From contig NZ_JBQKUP010000041.1 in the NCBI RefSeq assembly GCF_052156535.1, forward strand, positions 1 to 64,000: a stretch of 64,000 bases of DNA, written 5' to 3'. Source of the stretch: Nitrospira_E sp052156535. Lineage in GTDB: Bacteria > Nitrospirota > Nitrospiria > Nitrospirales > UBA8639. Below, piece by piece: positions 52,591 to 62,499 of the stretch (its first letter is position 1; every line of letters begins with the position of its first letter). Made by a program: the position numbers and the translations under genes. The notes under the pieces are model-generated. The model worked only from the letters and a program-made list of their open reading frames with translations, did no database searches and was not told the origin of the DNA.

Positions 52591-52829
52591 GGGTCTGTTG
52601 AAAAAAGCCGCCAGCGGCGTTCTCGCCATTTTTCCGTGCTCACGTACTGGAAGTACGCTCTGCGCGCAAAAATGACTGCGGCCTTTCCTTCGAGAGGCCT
52701 CAGGACAGGACTGGACGGACCCTTCGGGAAGACTCAGGGCATACTTTTTTGAACCGCCCCGAGGCCTCTAATATGCAACGTGCCAGTGGGTCAATATGCC
52801 CTTGGAAATTATTATTTTTCAACACTCCC
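52591..52829 (+). repeat. MITE-like repeat, copy 2 (239 bp)
   Basis: Same ends as copy 1 (GGGTCTGTTGAAAAAAGCCG and TTCAACACTCCC) but about 48 bases longer through two inserted CCTTCG...CAGG units. No target duplication is visible at this copy. Confidence 0.85.
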
Positions 52830-52948
52830 CGAATGACAACTTTTGATTCAGACTGACAAGATCTCTTGGGCCGTTGGCGTAGGCTTGGTCATTTTCCATG
52901 TAGACATAGAATGAATATGTTATGACTTTGTGCGGTCCATACCAGGTG

Positions 52949-53031
52949 GTCATCCTGAGCCAGCGGCGAAGGATCTGTGTCGGGTGACGGTGCCACGGCT
53001 CACCTAGATCCTTCGGTTCCCTCAGGATGAC
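52949..53031. repeat. Long imperfect hairpin repeat
   Basis: GTCATCCTGAG...CGAAGGATCT (52949-52976) and its inverted partner AGATCCTTCG...TCAGGATGAC (53006-53031), with a 29-base loop. Arms of 26-28 bases with a mismatched centre. The form is that of a REP/MITE-like interspersed hairpin; it lies between nnrS and pgm and could end both converging transcripts. Confidence 0.75.
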
Positions 53032-53089
53032 AACGCTCATAGCCTGTAACCTGGACCAAGCTGTCGTTATCCTTCGGGATTCAGCTGGA

Positions 53090-54739
53090 CTACGTTGCCG
53101 CTCCTAGGACCTTGGTAATCAGGGTTTGCGCTTCTTCCTGGATTTGCTTAAGGTGCGAGGCTCCTCGGAAGCTCTCGGCATAAATTTTATAAACATCTTC
53201 TGTTCCAGAGGGGCGGGCGGCAAACCAGCCGTTCTCCGTCATGACTTTCAACCCGCCAATAGCACTCCCGGTTCCCGGTGCCGAGGTCAAAATGCCGGTT
53301 ATCTTTTCTCCTGCGAGCTCGGTTGCCTGAATCTGCTGTGGTGCGAGCTTTTTCAGAATGGCTTTCTGCGCGGGTGTGGCCGGGGCATCGATACGCTGGT
53401 AGACCGGGACGCCCAGTTCCTTGGTGAGGTCGAGGTAGAGTTGGCTTGGATCACGTCCCGTCTTGGCCAATATTTCTGCCGCTAACAGATCCAGGATGAT
53501 GCCGTCCTTATCGGTTGTCCACACGGTTCCGTCATGACGCAAAAAGGATGCGCCGGCACTCTCTTCTCCCCCAAATCCGACGGACCCGTCAAGCAGCCCA
53601 TCCACAAACCATTTGAACCCGACCGGCACTTCAACCAGACGCCGGCCTATCTTGGCGGCTACCCGATCAATCATGCTGCTACTCACCACCGTCTTTCCGA
53701 CTGCAGCATCCTTCCGCCAGCCGGAGCGCTGGGTAAAGAGGTACGAAATAGCCACCGCGAGGTAGTGGTTGGGATTCATCAGCCCGGATGTGCGCGTGAC
53801 GATTCCATGCCGGTCATGGTCGGTATCGTTGGCAAAGGCAATATCGAAACGGTCTTTTAAGGCAATCAAGCCGGCCATGGCGTAGGGTGAGGAACAGTCC
53901 ATGCGAATCTTCCCATCCCAGTCCAGATTCATGAAGCGAAAGGTTGGATCCACGCCTTCATGCACGACCGTGACCGGGAATCCGTACCGCTCGGTAATAG
54001 GTCCCCAATAGTCCACACCTGCGCCACCAAGTGGATCTACTCCGATGGATAGCTTTGCGTCGCGAATCGCCTCCATGTCAATCACGGCGCCTAGATCGCC
54101 AACATACGAGCCGACATAATCATGCTGGTGGGTGGTCGAGGCCCGCCGCGCTTTCTCATACGAGACGCGTTGGACCCCGCGCAGGTCATCGGCCAGCAAC
54201 GCGTTCGCCTGTTTCTCGATCCAGGTGGTCACGTCGGCATCAGCCGGCCCGCCATGGGGCGGATTATATTTGAAGCCACCGTCTTCAGGCGGATTGTGCG
54301 AGGGCGTGATGACAATGCCATCGGCCAACCCCGTCTTACGATCACGGTTGTAGGTCAGGATGGCATGGGAAATGACCGGGGTCGGCGTGTACCCGTTGTC
54401 GCGGTCTACCATCACGACCACATCATTGGCGGCGAGTACTTCCAGCGTGCTTGCCAGGGCAGGTTCCGAAAGCGCGTGGGTATCCATGCCTAAAAAAAGA
54501 GGGCCGTCAATATGCTGTTGTTGACGATACAGGCAGATGGCTTGGGTGGTGGCCAGGATATGCGCTTCATTAAAGGAAAGCTTCAAGGAAGAGCCGCGGT
54601 GTCCCGATGTGCCGAAAGCGACCCTTTGCTCCGGCACCGACGGGTCAGGCCGTCCCGTGTAATAGGCGGTGACCAGTCGGGGAATGTTGGCGAGCATGGA
54701 CGGCTGAGTGGGTTTTCCTGCGAGGGCACTGACCTTCAT
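53090..54739 (-). CDS. pgm: Phosphoglucomutase (alpha-D-glucose phosphate-specific)
   Basis: Encodes 549 residues, the family length. Markers: FGTSGHRGSSL near residue 42, catalytic-Ser loop TPSHNPPEDGG, metal loop NDTDHDRHG, sugar-binding GEESAGASF and the phosphate-binding end RPSGTEDVYKIY. It interconverts glucose-1-phosphate and glucose-6-phosphate, feeding glycogen and sugar-nucleotide synthesis. Monocistronic. Confidence 0.96.
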   Translation of the reverse strand: MKVSALAGKPTQPSMLANIPRLVTAYYTGRPDPSVPEQRVAFGTSGHRGSSLKLSFNEAHILATTQAICLYRQQQHIDGPLFLGMDTHALSEPALASTLEVLAANDVVVMVDRDNGYTPTPVISHAILTYNRDRKTGLADGIVITPSHNPPEDGGFKYNPPHGGPADADVTTWIEKQANALLADDLRGVQRVSYEKARRASTTHQHDYVGSYVGDLGAVIDMEAIRDAKLSIGVDPLGGAGVDYWGPITERYGFPVTVVHEGVDPTFRFMNLDWDGKIRMDCSSPYAMAGLIALKDRFDIAFANDTDHDRHGIVTRTSGLMNPNHYLAVAISYLFTQRSGWRKDAAVGKTVVSSSMIDRVAAKIGRRLVEVPVGFKWFVDGLLDGSVGFGGEESAGASFLRHDGTVWTTDKDGIILDLLAAEILAKTGRDPSQLYLDLTKELGVPVYQRIDAPATPAQKAILKKLAPQQIQATELAGEKITGILTSAPGTGSAIGGLKVMTENGWFAARPSGTEDVYKIYAESFRGASHLKQIQEEAQTLITKVLGAAT

Positions 54740-55562
54740 GGTGATCGCTCCGCGTTCAGAAAGGGATGTATGTGCTATCTCCTGCTTTCAGTGAGAGGAG
54801 GCATACCTTACCGAGATTCATCAGAGGATTCAAAGCCTTCATTCTTTCTCATACCGACCTGGCGGTGTCCCGGAGTCGGGTGCAGACTTCGACTCCGTTT
54901 TGGATGTGTTCTGTATGGCAGGAATCCTCACCGAAGGTCTGGAAATCTCAGGCATTATGACAGTCTTATCAACATCTTTAACGAAATTCTGTGGATAAGA
55001 AAATCATTGACAGCGTATTTTTATTCACGGACATCAATGGGCATCGGTATGGAGACGCATGTCAAGAAAAAAAGTCCTATTTCTACCTTTACTCCTACGC
55101 CAAAAAACCTACACCACTTCCTGTAGGGGCATAAAAAAATCTTTATACAATGCTTAAAACAGAGGCAATCTGCTCATTTCCTTTTTATTCCTTAGAAAAT
55201 CACGCGCTGCACGACAGTATTCACCAGGTTATACACAAAAATTGGGGATGGAATTTTTTTGCCATGGTCTGCATTTTGCCGACCCCAAAATATCAAAGCT
55301 TTTTATGTGATGGCTGCCATTCGCGAGGAGCCAAAGGGATGATGGTGCAAAGCATCTCAAAACTATTCCCATCCTCGTTCGTCTCCAACTTTTGCGTTAA
55401 CCCTAAACGAATTCGAGAGAAGATAATTGTTGATGGACCAGTTCTGATCATCCCTAACATGACAAGTTGGCGAGGGCCTTGCCTGGTGGGGGTGTTTGTC
55501 AAATGGGTGAATGTCCCATTGAAGGTTTTACCCTGCATGGGTCACGCCTCATTTTTATGAAG
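54740..55562. other. 820-base stretch without a recognised gene
   Basis: Frames at 55150-55560 (plus) and 55293-55538 (minus) are open but neither is recognisable. AT-rich. Possible promoter of pgm near 54760-54800. Nothing else supported. Confidence 0.35.
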
Positions 55563-55801
55563 GGGAGTGTTGAATAATAAGGATGTTCAAGGGCAAATTT
55601 GCGCAGGATGAGATTACTCCTCAAAGGCTCCGGGTCGGTTCAAAAAAGCATGCCCTGAGTCTTCCCGAAGGGTCCGTCCAGTCCTGTCATGAGGCCTCTC
55701 GAAGGAAAGGCCGCAGCCGTTTTTACGCGCGGAGCGTACGCTTAGTACGTGAGCACGGGAAAATGGCGAGAACGCCGCTGGCGATTTTTTTCAACAGACC
55801 C
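55563..55801 (-). repeat. MITE-like repeat, copy 3 (239 bp, inverted) with target duplication
   Basis: Inverse orientation to copies 1 and 2, starting GGGAGTGTTGAATAATAAGG and ending TTTTTTCAACAGACCC. Flanked by ATGAAG on both sides (55557-55562 and 55802-55807), a target-site duplication. It contains the same inserted units as copy 2. Confidence 0.85.
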
Positions 55802-56048
55802 ATGAAGAGCCATGCCACATAGGTTCGCACCGGCCTGTTTACATAATGCACCTCATTGGTAGAATGAGCGGTGCCTCGCAATCATTCCTCTTTCCCTTTT
55901 CCAGCTGTTCGACGCACGGCGTTTCACCATTTATTTCCTGCAAACCATTCCGACGCCTATGTCGTGTCAAAGGTGGACGTGTCATTGTAGATGAGAATGC
56001 CTTCGAGCCCTTATCACAGATCTTTCCGTCATTGGAGAATCAGGTCCC

Positions 56049-57419
56049 ATGGACTCCTTTGAATCCTTCGTAGCGACCGTAGCCGGATGGGTATGGGGCC
56101 CGCCCATGTTGCTTCTGTTGATCGGCACCGGGTTGTATCTGACCATTCTGCTGAAGGGCTTGCAGTTTCGTGTCCTCCCGCATGCTCTGAAATTAATTTT
56201 TCACAAAGAACCGGGCGGCAATGGGGACATCAGTCATTTCGCCGCGCTCATGACGGCCTTATCAGCCACCGTGGGCATCGGGAATATTGTCGGCGTGGCA
56301 GCCGCAATCACGCTCGGTGGGCCCGGAGCCGTCTTTTGGATGTGGATGACCGGGCTGGTGGGTATGGCCACCAAATATGGCGAAGCCGTGCTGGCGGTGA
56401 AATACCGTGAGCAGGGGGCATACGGAATGCGTGGCGGGCCCATGTATTATTTAGCCAAGGGTGCCGGGCTGCCCTGGTTAGGCTGGCTCTTTGCCTTGTT
56501 CACGGCCTGTGCCGCGTTTGGTATCGGCAACATGACGCAGGCTAATGCGGTGGCCGGCATTCTTGAGTCGACCTTTCAGATCCAACCCTGGATCACCGGC
56601 GTGGTGTTGATGGGAATGACCGGGGTGGTGATCTTGGGCGGCATCACATCCATTGGCCGGTTTACCTCGGTGCTGGTGCCATTCATGATTGTGGGGTATG
56701 TCACGTCAGCTTTGGTTGTCCTGGCCCTGCATGTGACGGAGATCCCACAAGCCCTGATGAGTATCGTCTATCATGCGTGGAATCCGATTGCGGCAGGAGG
56801 CGGGTTTGCCGGTGCCACAATGGCCGCCGCCATGCGCTATGGGTTAGCCAGAGGAGTGTTTTCGAATGAATCGGGATTGGGCTCCGCGCCCATTGCCGCC
56901 GCCGCCGCACGGACAGACGATCCGGTCCGGCAGGCCCTGGTCAGTATGACGCAGACCTTCATTGATACCCTGGTCGTCTGCAGTATGACGGCGTTGATTA
57001 TCCTGACTGCGACTCCATGGACACACGGTATCGATGCGGCTCAACTCACCAGCGCCAGTTTCGGGGAAACCCTGGGCCACACAGGAGAACTCATTGTCAC
57101 CCTCTCGATTACTCTCTTTGCCTATTCGACCTTGATCGGCTGGAATTATTATGGGGAAAAAGCCATTGAGTTTTTGATGGGGCCGAGGGCCATCGTGTAT
57201 TACCGCGTGATCTTTGTGGCGGTGGTCCTGCTCGGTGCCACGTCCAGGTTGGAATTGGTTTGGAATGTGTCCGATGTCATGAACGGCCTGATGGCCATTC
57301 CGAATCTCATCGGATTGCTGTTATTGGCAAAGATTATTAAACAGGAAACGACGCGCTACCTCAGCACGCAAAGCCCAGGCGCAGGCTCCTTGAGGTCTCC
57401 TACCCCCCCTCCTGTGTAA
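56049..57419 (+). CDS. Sodium:alanine symporter (AGCS family)
   Basis: Encodes 456 residues with about ten membrane segments. The family pattern is clear: GWVWGPPMLLLLIGTGLYLT, SFQ-type region ISHFAALMTALSATVGIGNI, MRGGPMYYLAKG, ARGVFSNESGLGSAPIAAAA, TPWTHG. AGCS transporters import alanine or glycine with Na+ or H+. Monocistronic. Confidence 0.92.
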   Translation: MDSFESFVATVAGWVWGPPMLLLLIGTGLYLTILLKGLQFRVLPHALKLIFHKEPGGNGDISHFAALMTALSATVGIGNIVGVAAAITLGGPGAVFWMWMTGLVGMATKYGEAVLAVKYREQGAYGMRGGPMYYLAKGAGLPWLGWLFALFTACAAFGIGNMTQANAVAGILESTFQIQPWITGVVLMGMTGVVILGGITSIGRFTSVLVPFMIVGYVTSALVVLALHVTEIPQALMSIVYHAWNPIAAGGGFAGATMAAAMRYGLARGVFSNESGLGSAPIAAAAARTDDPVRQALVSMTQTFIDTLVVCSMTALIILTATPWTHGIDAAQLTSASFGETLGHTGELIVTLSITLFAYSTLIGWNYYGEKAIEFLMGPRAIVYYRVIFVAVVLLGATSRLELVWNVSDVMNGLMAIPNLIGLLLLAKIIKQETTRYLSTQSPGAGSLRSPTPPPV

Positions 57420-57555
57420 AGGTCGGTCGGGGAAGCTGCAAACCTCCCATCAAACCACCAGGTCAACTATCCGGGTGCAGATCATCCGCTGTGCCCAACC
57501 CTGCCGAGTTTTTCTACTGTTGAGAGTTGGCACCTCTATTTAGTTGGACCGGGCA

Positions 57556-57804
57556 TCAGGAGTGGACGAACCATTGCCCCAGTTTCAATAAGGCGTAGGG
57601 TGTTAGATAAAAAGACAACACGGAAATCACGACCCCTGATACGGCCCCGGACAATCCGCTCATGAACACCCCGATCAAGGGGAGCAAAAACACGATAAGA
57701 ATCATGGCCAGAGCGATACGTTTATGGTGTTCGTAGAAAGCCTGTCGCCGATCACTCTTCAGGGAATCGGAAAAGGATAAATCGGAAGGAAGTGCCATCC
57801 GCAC
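57556..57804 (-). CDS. Small two-TM membrane protein
   Basis: 80-82 residues (GTG 57804 or ATG 57798). A charged start and His/Arg stretch (KSDRRQAFYEHHKRI) is followed by two hydrophobic segments (LAMILIVFLLPLIGVFMSGL and GVVISVLSFYLTPYALL). No family recognised; no strong ribosome-binding site. It converges on the symporter. Confidence 0.5.
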   Translation of the reverse strand: MRMALPSDLSFSDSLKSDRRQAFYEHHKRIALAMILIVFLLPLIGVFMSGLSGAVSGVVISVLSFYLTPYALLKLGQWFVHS

Positions 57805-58129
57805 AGTATAGACAAACGGTATGGTGATTGTGAATGCATTCCTCAGTCTTGCATCCTATTCCTTATATAGGATGTTTTATTTCGAAGAGAAATGGAAGGG
57901 TGGGGAGAGGCGCTATTCTTCCCAATGTACCGCCTCACGCAGACGAAAGAGACCCACCGCTCGCAAAGCATTCGCCTTCGGGAATGGTAGATCCTCAAGG
58001 TCTTTGAACAAAAGATAGGCAACCTCGCGCGTTTTATACATTGGGCGGATGATGTTCTCCTGCTATAGATCAATACGGAAGATAGCGGGAGCAATGAATT
58101 CACAATATTCATAAAAGGAGAAGTCGTCC
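57805..58129. other. Intergenic before the hemerythrin
   Basis: 325 bases; AAAAGGAGAA before 58130 is the ribosome-binding site. No gene recognised. Confidence 0.4.
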
Positions 58130-58648
58130 ATGGCCACAAAGACTCTGAAAGCTCAGGCAGCACAAATCACCGACATGCTTCGAAAGGACCACAAAAAAGT
58201 CAAAGGGCTTTTTAAAAAATTTGAAAAAACGGATAATGCTCAAGAGAAACAAGAGATCCTCGACACGATATTGACGGAGCTGGAAATCCACGCGGAGTTG
58301 GAAGAGAAAATCATCTATCCGGCCATTCGCCCGAAAATTAATGACGAAGATCTTATGGATGAGGCCATCGAAGAGCATCATGTCGTGCATAGTGTGATCG
58401 GAGAACTTAAAAAGATGAAACCCGCCGCCGAACGTTATGACGCCAAAGTAACCGTACTCGGTGAATTGTGCAAACATCATATTCAAGAAGAAGAGGAAGA
58501 AATGCTGCCCAAAGCAGAAAAGCGGGATATCAATTGGGACCGATTGTACGAGCAGGTCATGAAACGGAAAGATCAACTCATGGAGAAGGCGGGATTGTCT
58601 TCCAACAACGGCTCACCCACAAATTCGAAGGCGAGGAAAAAGAAATAA
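58130..58648 (+). CDS. Hemerythrin HHE-domain protein
   Basis: Encodes 172 residues, preceded by AAAAGGAGAAG. His/Glu ligands of the four-helix di-iron bundle are visible: DHKKVKGLF, HAELEEKIIYP, EEHHVVHSVI and HHIQEEEEEMLP. A basic tail (SKARKKK) follows. HHE proteins bind O2 or NO, or act in iron or stress handling. Monocistronic. Confidence 0.92.
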   Translation: MATKTLKAQAAQITDMLRKDHKKVKGLFKKFEKTDNAQEKQEILDTILTELEIHAELEEKIIYPAIRPKINDEDLMDEAIEEHHVVHSVIGELKKMKPAAERYDAKVTVLGELCKHHIQEEEEEMLPKAEKRDINWDRLYEQVMKRKDQLMEKAGLSSNNGSPTNSKARKKK

Positions 58649-59249
58649 GAAGCGCCCCACATAGGTGCGATTAACCGCATGGCTCAAAGGACATTTTTTA
58701 TCAGTCCCTTGCGCGCCGTCCAACCATGCCGGGCGAGGACACACTTCCGCTGGGAATACTGGTCCTGTTTCTCCTTGTTCCGGCAGCCATTATCCAGGAG
58801 GTGAAAGGGGAGGCATTGAGTGTAGGGGATAGGGTTCTCCTCCCATGCTCAAGCTGTCCTAACTGCGTCTCCACGGAGGCTGGGGGGGGATCCATGCGAT
58901 AGTACTCTATCGGAATTACACAACTTTGAGTGAAACCAAACCGGTGCTGAAACAGGTCTTCAATGAAGACCCTCGCATGGAAGTGACCAAGGAGGAGGAT
59001 GACCTTCGGTACGAGTCAGAAGTTTTTTCTTGGGTTTTGTAGACGAGGTTGATTTCGTGTTCGATGAGGTCATCAAAATCATACACTTCCGTTCGGCCGC
59101 ACGTAACGGATCCACTTCCGGCTTATAAAAGCCTATGCACAATACGAACCGTTTAGGGCTGAGCCAGATCCTTCGGAAACCCCTGCCCTGAGTTTTGCCG
59201 AATGGGTCAGGATGGTAATTTTTTGAAGTGATTCTGTTTATTTAGCCGT
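58649..59249. other. 600-base region, mostly gene remnants
   Basis: A frame at 58726-58902 includes VGDRVLLPCSSCPNC, slightly like a zinc-dependent dehydrogenase fragment, but it is too short to call. A short CCTGAG...CGAATGGG repeat lies near 59188-59212. Otherwise nothing. Confidence 0.3.
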
Positions 59250-61607
59250 TTACGTGTGGGGAGGAGGAGTGAGCGTGGTGGGATGGATGGTGACGACGAT
59301 GGATTTGGAGGTCGGCGTGTTGCTTTTGTCTGCCACGCTGTCGATGGGGATGAGGACATTGGCTTCGGGGAAATAGGTCGCCGTGCAGGTTCGGGGAATG
59401 GGGTAGGGGACCACGACAAATTGTGGTGCTGTTCGGGTCTGACCTTTGTGGTGACTGACGATATTCACCAGGTCGCCTTTCGCTAAGTGACGCTCCTCCA
59501 TATCACGCTCATTCATGAACACCACCCGCCGTCCGGCTTGAATGCCCCGGTAGCGGTCATTCAATCCATAGATGGTCGTATTGTATTGATCGTGACTGCG
59601 AATGGTCATCATGAGCAATTGATCCGGTCCTAGGTGTATGTCCGGCATCGGGTGGACGGTGAACTGCGCTTTACCCGACGGAGTAGGAAATTGCCGGGCA
59701 TCGCGGATCGGATTGGCGAGATAGAAGCCGCCCGGTTTGTTGACCCGTGTTGTATAGTTTTCGTGCCCGGGGACGACCTGGCTGATGAGATGACGAATCT
59801 CGTCGTAATCGTGAATAAGTAGGTCCCAGTTGATGTGATTCCCCGGCCCATCTTTATTCTCGAAGGTGGCCTTCGCGAGGCTGGCGATAATATCGACTTC
59901 ACTTTTGAGCAATTCGGATACCGGCTCGAGTCGTCCCTGTGAGGTCTGGACGACCCCCATGGTGTTTTCCGTGGTGATATATTGCGGGATATCATCTTGA
60001 AGATCCTTGTCGGTGCGTCCAAGCGCGGGCAGGATCAAGGCCTCGGTTCCGGTGACAAGGTGGGCCCGGTTGAGTTTGGTGGAGATGTGGACGGTGAGGC
60101 GGCAGCGGGAAAGTGCCTGAGCGGTATAGGCTGTATCCGGCGTGGCCGAGAGAAAATTGCCGCCGAGCGCGATGAAGACCTTGGCCTTTCCTGCATGCAT
60201 GGCCTTGATGGCTCGCACCGCGTCATGACCTCTTTTTGTGGGTGGCTGAAAGTGACAGGCCTTCTCGAGGCGATCCAGGAATTCAGGAGAGGGGTTTTCG
60301 GTGATGCCCATGGTGCGATCCCCCTGCACATTACTATGCCCACGGACGGGGCAGGGGCCTGCGCCTGGTTTTCCGATGTTGCCCCGCAGCAGGAGAAAGT
60401 TGATGATTTCCTGCATGTTGGCCACGGCGTTTTTATGTTGGGTCATGCCCATGGCCCAGGTACAGATGATACATTTGGCTTGTTCAGCAATATCCGCGGC
60501 TTTTTGAATGTCTTCGCGGGCAATGCCGCTGCCTTCCTCAATTTTCTCCCATGACATATTCAGGAGGACGGTGGCGAAGTGGTCGAAGCCTTCGGTGTAT
60601 TGTTGAATGAACGGCAGGTCGAGGATGGAGCCCGGCTGGCTGGCTTCCCGCATGAGCAGTTCCTTCATGATGCCTTTGAGCAGGGCCACGTCGCCGTTGA
60701 TTTTGATTGGGAGAAACAGCGTGGCGATTGGAGTTCCCTTGCCCAACCAGCGAGTGACTTCCCGGGGATGAATGAACCGGGTGGTCCCGGCTTCGGGAAG
60801 TGGATTGATACTGACAATTTGACAGCCTCGTCGTGCGGCCTGCTGAAGGGTGGCGAGCATACGCGGATGGTTGGTGCCCGGATTTTGTCCCAGAATGAAG
60901 ATGGCGTCGGCCTTATCGAAATCGTCGAGCGTAACGGTGGCTTTGCCGATGCCAATGACTTCTTTTAACGCCACGCTGCTTGACTCGTGGCACATGTTGG
61001 ACGAATCGGGCAGATTGTTGGTGCCGTAGAGTCGCGCGAAGAGTTGATAGAGGAAGGCGGCTTCGTTGCTGGTGCGCCCGGATGTATAGAAAATGGCTTC
61101 GTTGGGATCGTTGAGGTCATTCAGGTGACCGGCGATGGTTTCAAAAGCTTTGACCCATGAAACGGGATGATAATGCGTATCCTCGCTCCGCTTGATCATC
61201 GGCCGGATAAGGCGTCCCTGCTGTCCTAGCCAGAAATCTGATTGTCTGCCCAGTTGCTCCAGGGAATAGCGTTGAAAGAATTCTTTGGTGATGATGTTGG
61301 TGGTGGCTTCATGGGCGACGGCTTTGACCCCGTTTTCACAAAACTCGGTGATAGCCCGCGCGCCATCGGGATCAGGCCAGCCACACCCCGGGCAATCAAA
61401 CCCCTGCTTTTGATTGACCCTGAGAAGGGCCTGGCCACCTCGCAGAATGCCGGGTTCGTGCGTGGTGTGTTTGAGAGAAGTGAGAATGGCGGGAATGCCA
61501 CCGGCGCTCCTGGAGGGCGCGTCAAGTTGAAGGTCGTGAGAATCTTCGATCGGGATTTCCCACGTCGGTGTTGACGGGGCTTCCGGTCTGTCGCGTTGTT
61601 CGTCCAC
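59250..61607 (-). CDS. FdhF/YdeP-family molybdopterin oxidoreductase
   Basis: Encodes 785 residues, the YdeP length. The N-terminus has the short GFDCPGCGWPDP motif instead of a full four-Cys cluster region, then RLIRPMIKRSEDTHYHPVSW and FILGQNPGTNHPRM, AMGMTQHKNAVANMQEIINF and the C-terminal dinucleotide-binding domain (DQYNTTIYGLNDRYRGI). Family members are formate dehydrogenase-like oxidoreductases of uncertain substrate, YdeP being tied to acid resistance. It overlaps fdhD by 86 bases, unusually long. No electron-transfer subunits lie next to it. Confidence 0.9.
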   Translation of the reverse strand: MDEQRDRPEAPSTPTWEIPIEDSHDLQLDAPSRSAGGIPAILTSLKHTTHEPGILRGGQALLRVNQKQGFDCPGCGWPDPDGARAITEFCENGVKAVAHEATTNIITKEFFQRYSLEQLGRQSDFWLGQQGRLIRPMIKRSEDTHYHPVSWVKAFETIAGHLNDLNDPNEAIFYTSGRTSNEAAFLYQLFARLYGTNNLPDSSNMCHESSSVALKEVIGIGKATVTLDDFDKADAIFILGQNPGTNHPRMLATLQQAARRGCQIVSINPLPEAGTTRFIHPREVTRWLGKGTPIATLFLPIKINGDVALLKGIMKELLMREASQPGSILDLPFIQQYTEGFDHFATVLLNMSWEKIEEGSGIAREDIQKAADIAEQAKCIICTWAMGMTQHKNAVANMQEIINFLLLRGNIGKPGAGPCPVRGHSNVQGDRTMGITENPSPEFLDRLEKACHFQPPTKRGHDAVRAIKAMHAGKAKVFIALGGNFLSATPDTAYTAQALSRCRLTVHISTKLNRAHLVTGTEALILPALGRTDKDLQDDIPQYITTENTMGVVQTSQGRLEPVSELLKSEVDIIASLAKATFENKDGPGNHINWDLLIHDYDEIRHLISQVVPGHENYTTRVNKPGGFYLANPIRDARQFPTPSGKAQFTVHPMPDIHLGPDQLLMMTIRSHDQYNTTIYGLNDRYRGIQAGRRVVFMNERDMEERHLAKGDLVNIVSHHKGQTRTAPQFVVVPYPIPRTCTATYFPEANVLIPIDSVADKSNTPTSKSIVVTIHPTTLTPPPHT

Positions 61608-62499
61608 CTGTGTCCTCTAGTTGTTGAACCTGGTGAGCTTGAATTCGTCCGGAGTCGTGATAGACCGTCATGCGTTGATGGTCTAAAAACCCCACCAGGG
61701 TGATGTTGAATTCTTGTGCCATCTGCACCGCGAGTGTGGAGGGTGCGCCCACGGCGGCCACAAACGGGATACCGCCCATAGAGGCTTTCTGCATGAGTTC
61801 GAAGCTGGCCCGACCGCTGACGAGCACCACATGGTGATGCAGAGGAAGGTGGTTATTGATCAGGGCCCATCCCAGGACTTTATCCAACGCATTGTGCCGT
61901 CCGACATCTTCCCGCACACAGAGCAGAGCGTCCCTGTCATCAAACAAGCCTGAGGCATGACAGCCTCCGGTTTTCTGAAAGAGTTGTTGCTCGGCGGCCA
62001 TGCGTTCCGGCAGACAGAATAACATGTCTTGGGTGACGGAAGGGGAGGCAAGATGTTTAATCGTTTGGCCAAATTGGTTGTTGATTTTAAGGGCCTCGAT
62101 GGACGTTTTGCCGCAGATCCCGCAACTGGAAGTGGTATAAAAATTCCGGTCCATCGTGGCGGTCTTCACCGACACGTGAGAGTGCAGCTTCACTCGCACA
62201 ATATTGTGAAAATTCTGCCCTTCGACGATTGGTCCACATGGGCGAATTTCTTTAATGTCGTCCCATCCGGCAATAATCCCTTCGGTAAACAGAAATCCTG
62301 CGGCCAGTTCCATATCCTGTCCGGGAGTCCGCATGGTGATCGAAACACTTTTCCGATGAGGCTGCCCGTTGACCCAATACTCCAGTCGAATTTCAAGCGG
62401 TTCTTCGATCGCTAACTGATCTGGTCTGGTGGGTACAACCGGGGGGGCGGAATCGGGGGAAAAGATCGTGCCCTGCGTCGAATAAAGTTTGGTTGCCAT
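61522..62499 (-). CDS. fdhD: Formate dehydrogenase accessory sulfurtransferase FdhD
   Basis: Encodes 325 residues. The catalytic motif CGICG (TTSSCGICGKTSIEAL) carries both essential cysteines; GGCHASGLFD and REDVGRHNALDKVLG complete the family. FdhD transfers sulfur from IscS to the bis-MGD cofactor, activating formate dehydrogenases. The C-terminal 45 residues (from about HQVQQLEDTGGR) are not family-like and are encoded within the overlap with the following oxidoreductase gene. The order fdhD then fdhF fits a dedicated maturation factor. Confidence 0.95.
   Translation of the reverse strand: MATKLYSTQGTIFSPDSAPPVVPTRPDQLAIEEPLEIRLEYWVNGQPHRKSVSITMRTPGQDMELAAGFLFTEGIIAGWDDIKEIRPCGPIVEGQNFHNIVRVKLHSHVSVKTATMDRNFYTTSSCGICGKTSIEALKINNQFGQTIKHLASPSVTQDMLFCLPERMAAEQQLFQKTGGCHASGLFDDRDALLCVREDVGRHNALDKVLGWALINNHLPLHHHVVLVSGRASFELMQKASMGGIPFVAAVGAPSTLAVQMAQEFNITLVGFLDHQRMTVYHDSGRIQAHQVQQLEDTGGRTTRQTGSPVNTDVGNPDRRFSRPST

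Noticed and set aside
52456..52629. N-terminal extension of NnrS
   Set aside because: The extra residues come from MITE copy 2 read in frame (MARTPLAAFFNRPFN...), and ATG 52455 has a good ribosome-binding site and family-like start.
55150..55560. 136-codon plus-strand gene between pgm and MITE copy 3
   Set aside because: Odd composition, an open antisense frame over the same bases, and no motif or ribosome-binding site.
58726..58902. Zinc alcohol dehydrogenase fragment
   Set aside because: Only GDRVLLPCSSCPNC is suggestive; the rest does not fit, and the frame is 58 codons. Too weak to list as a gene.
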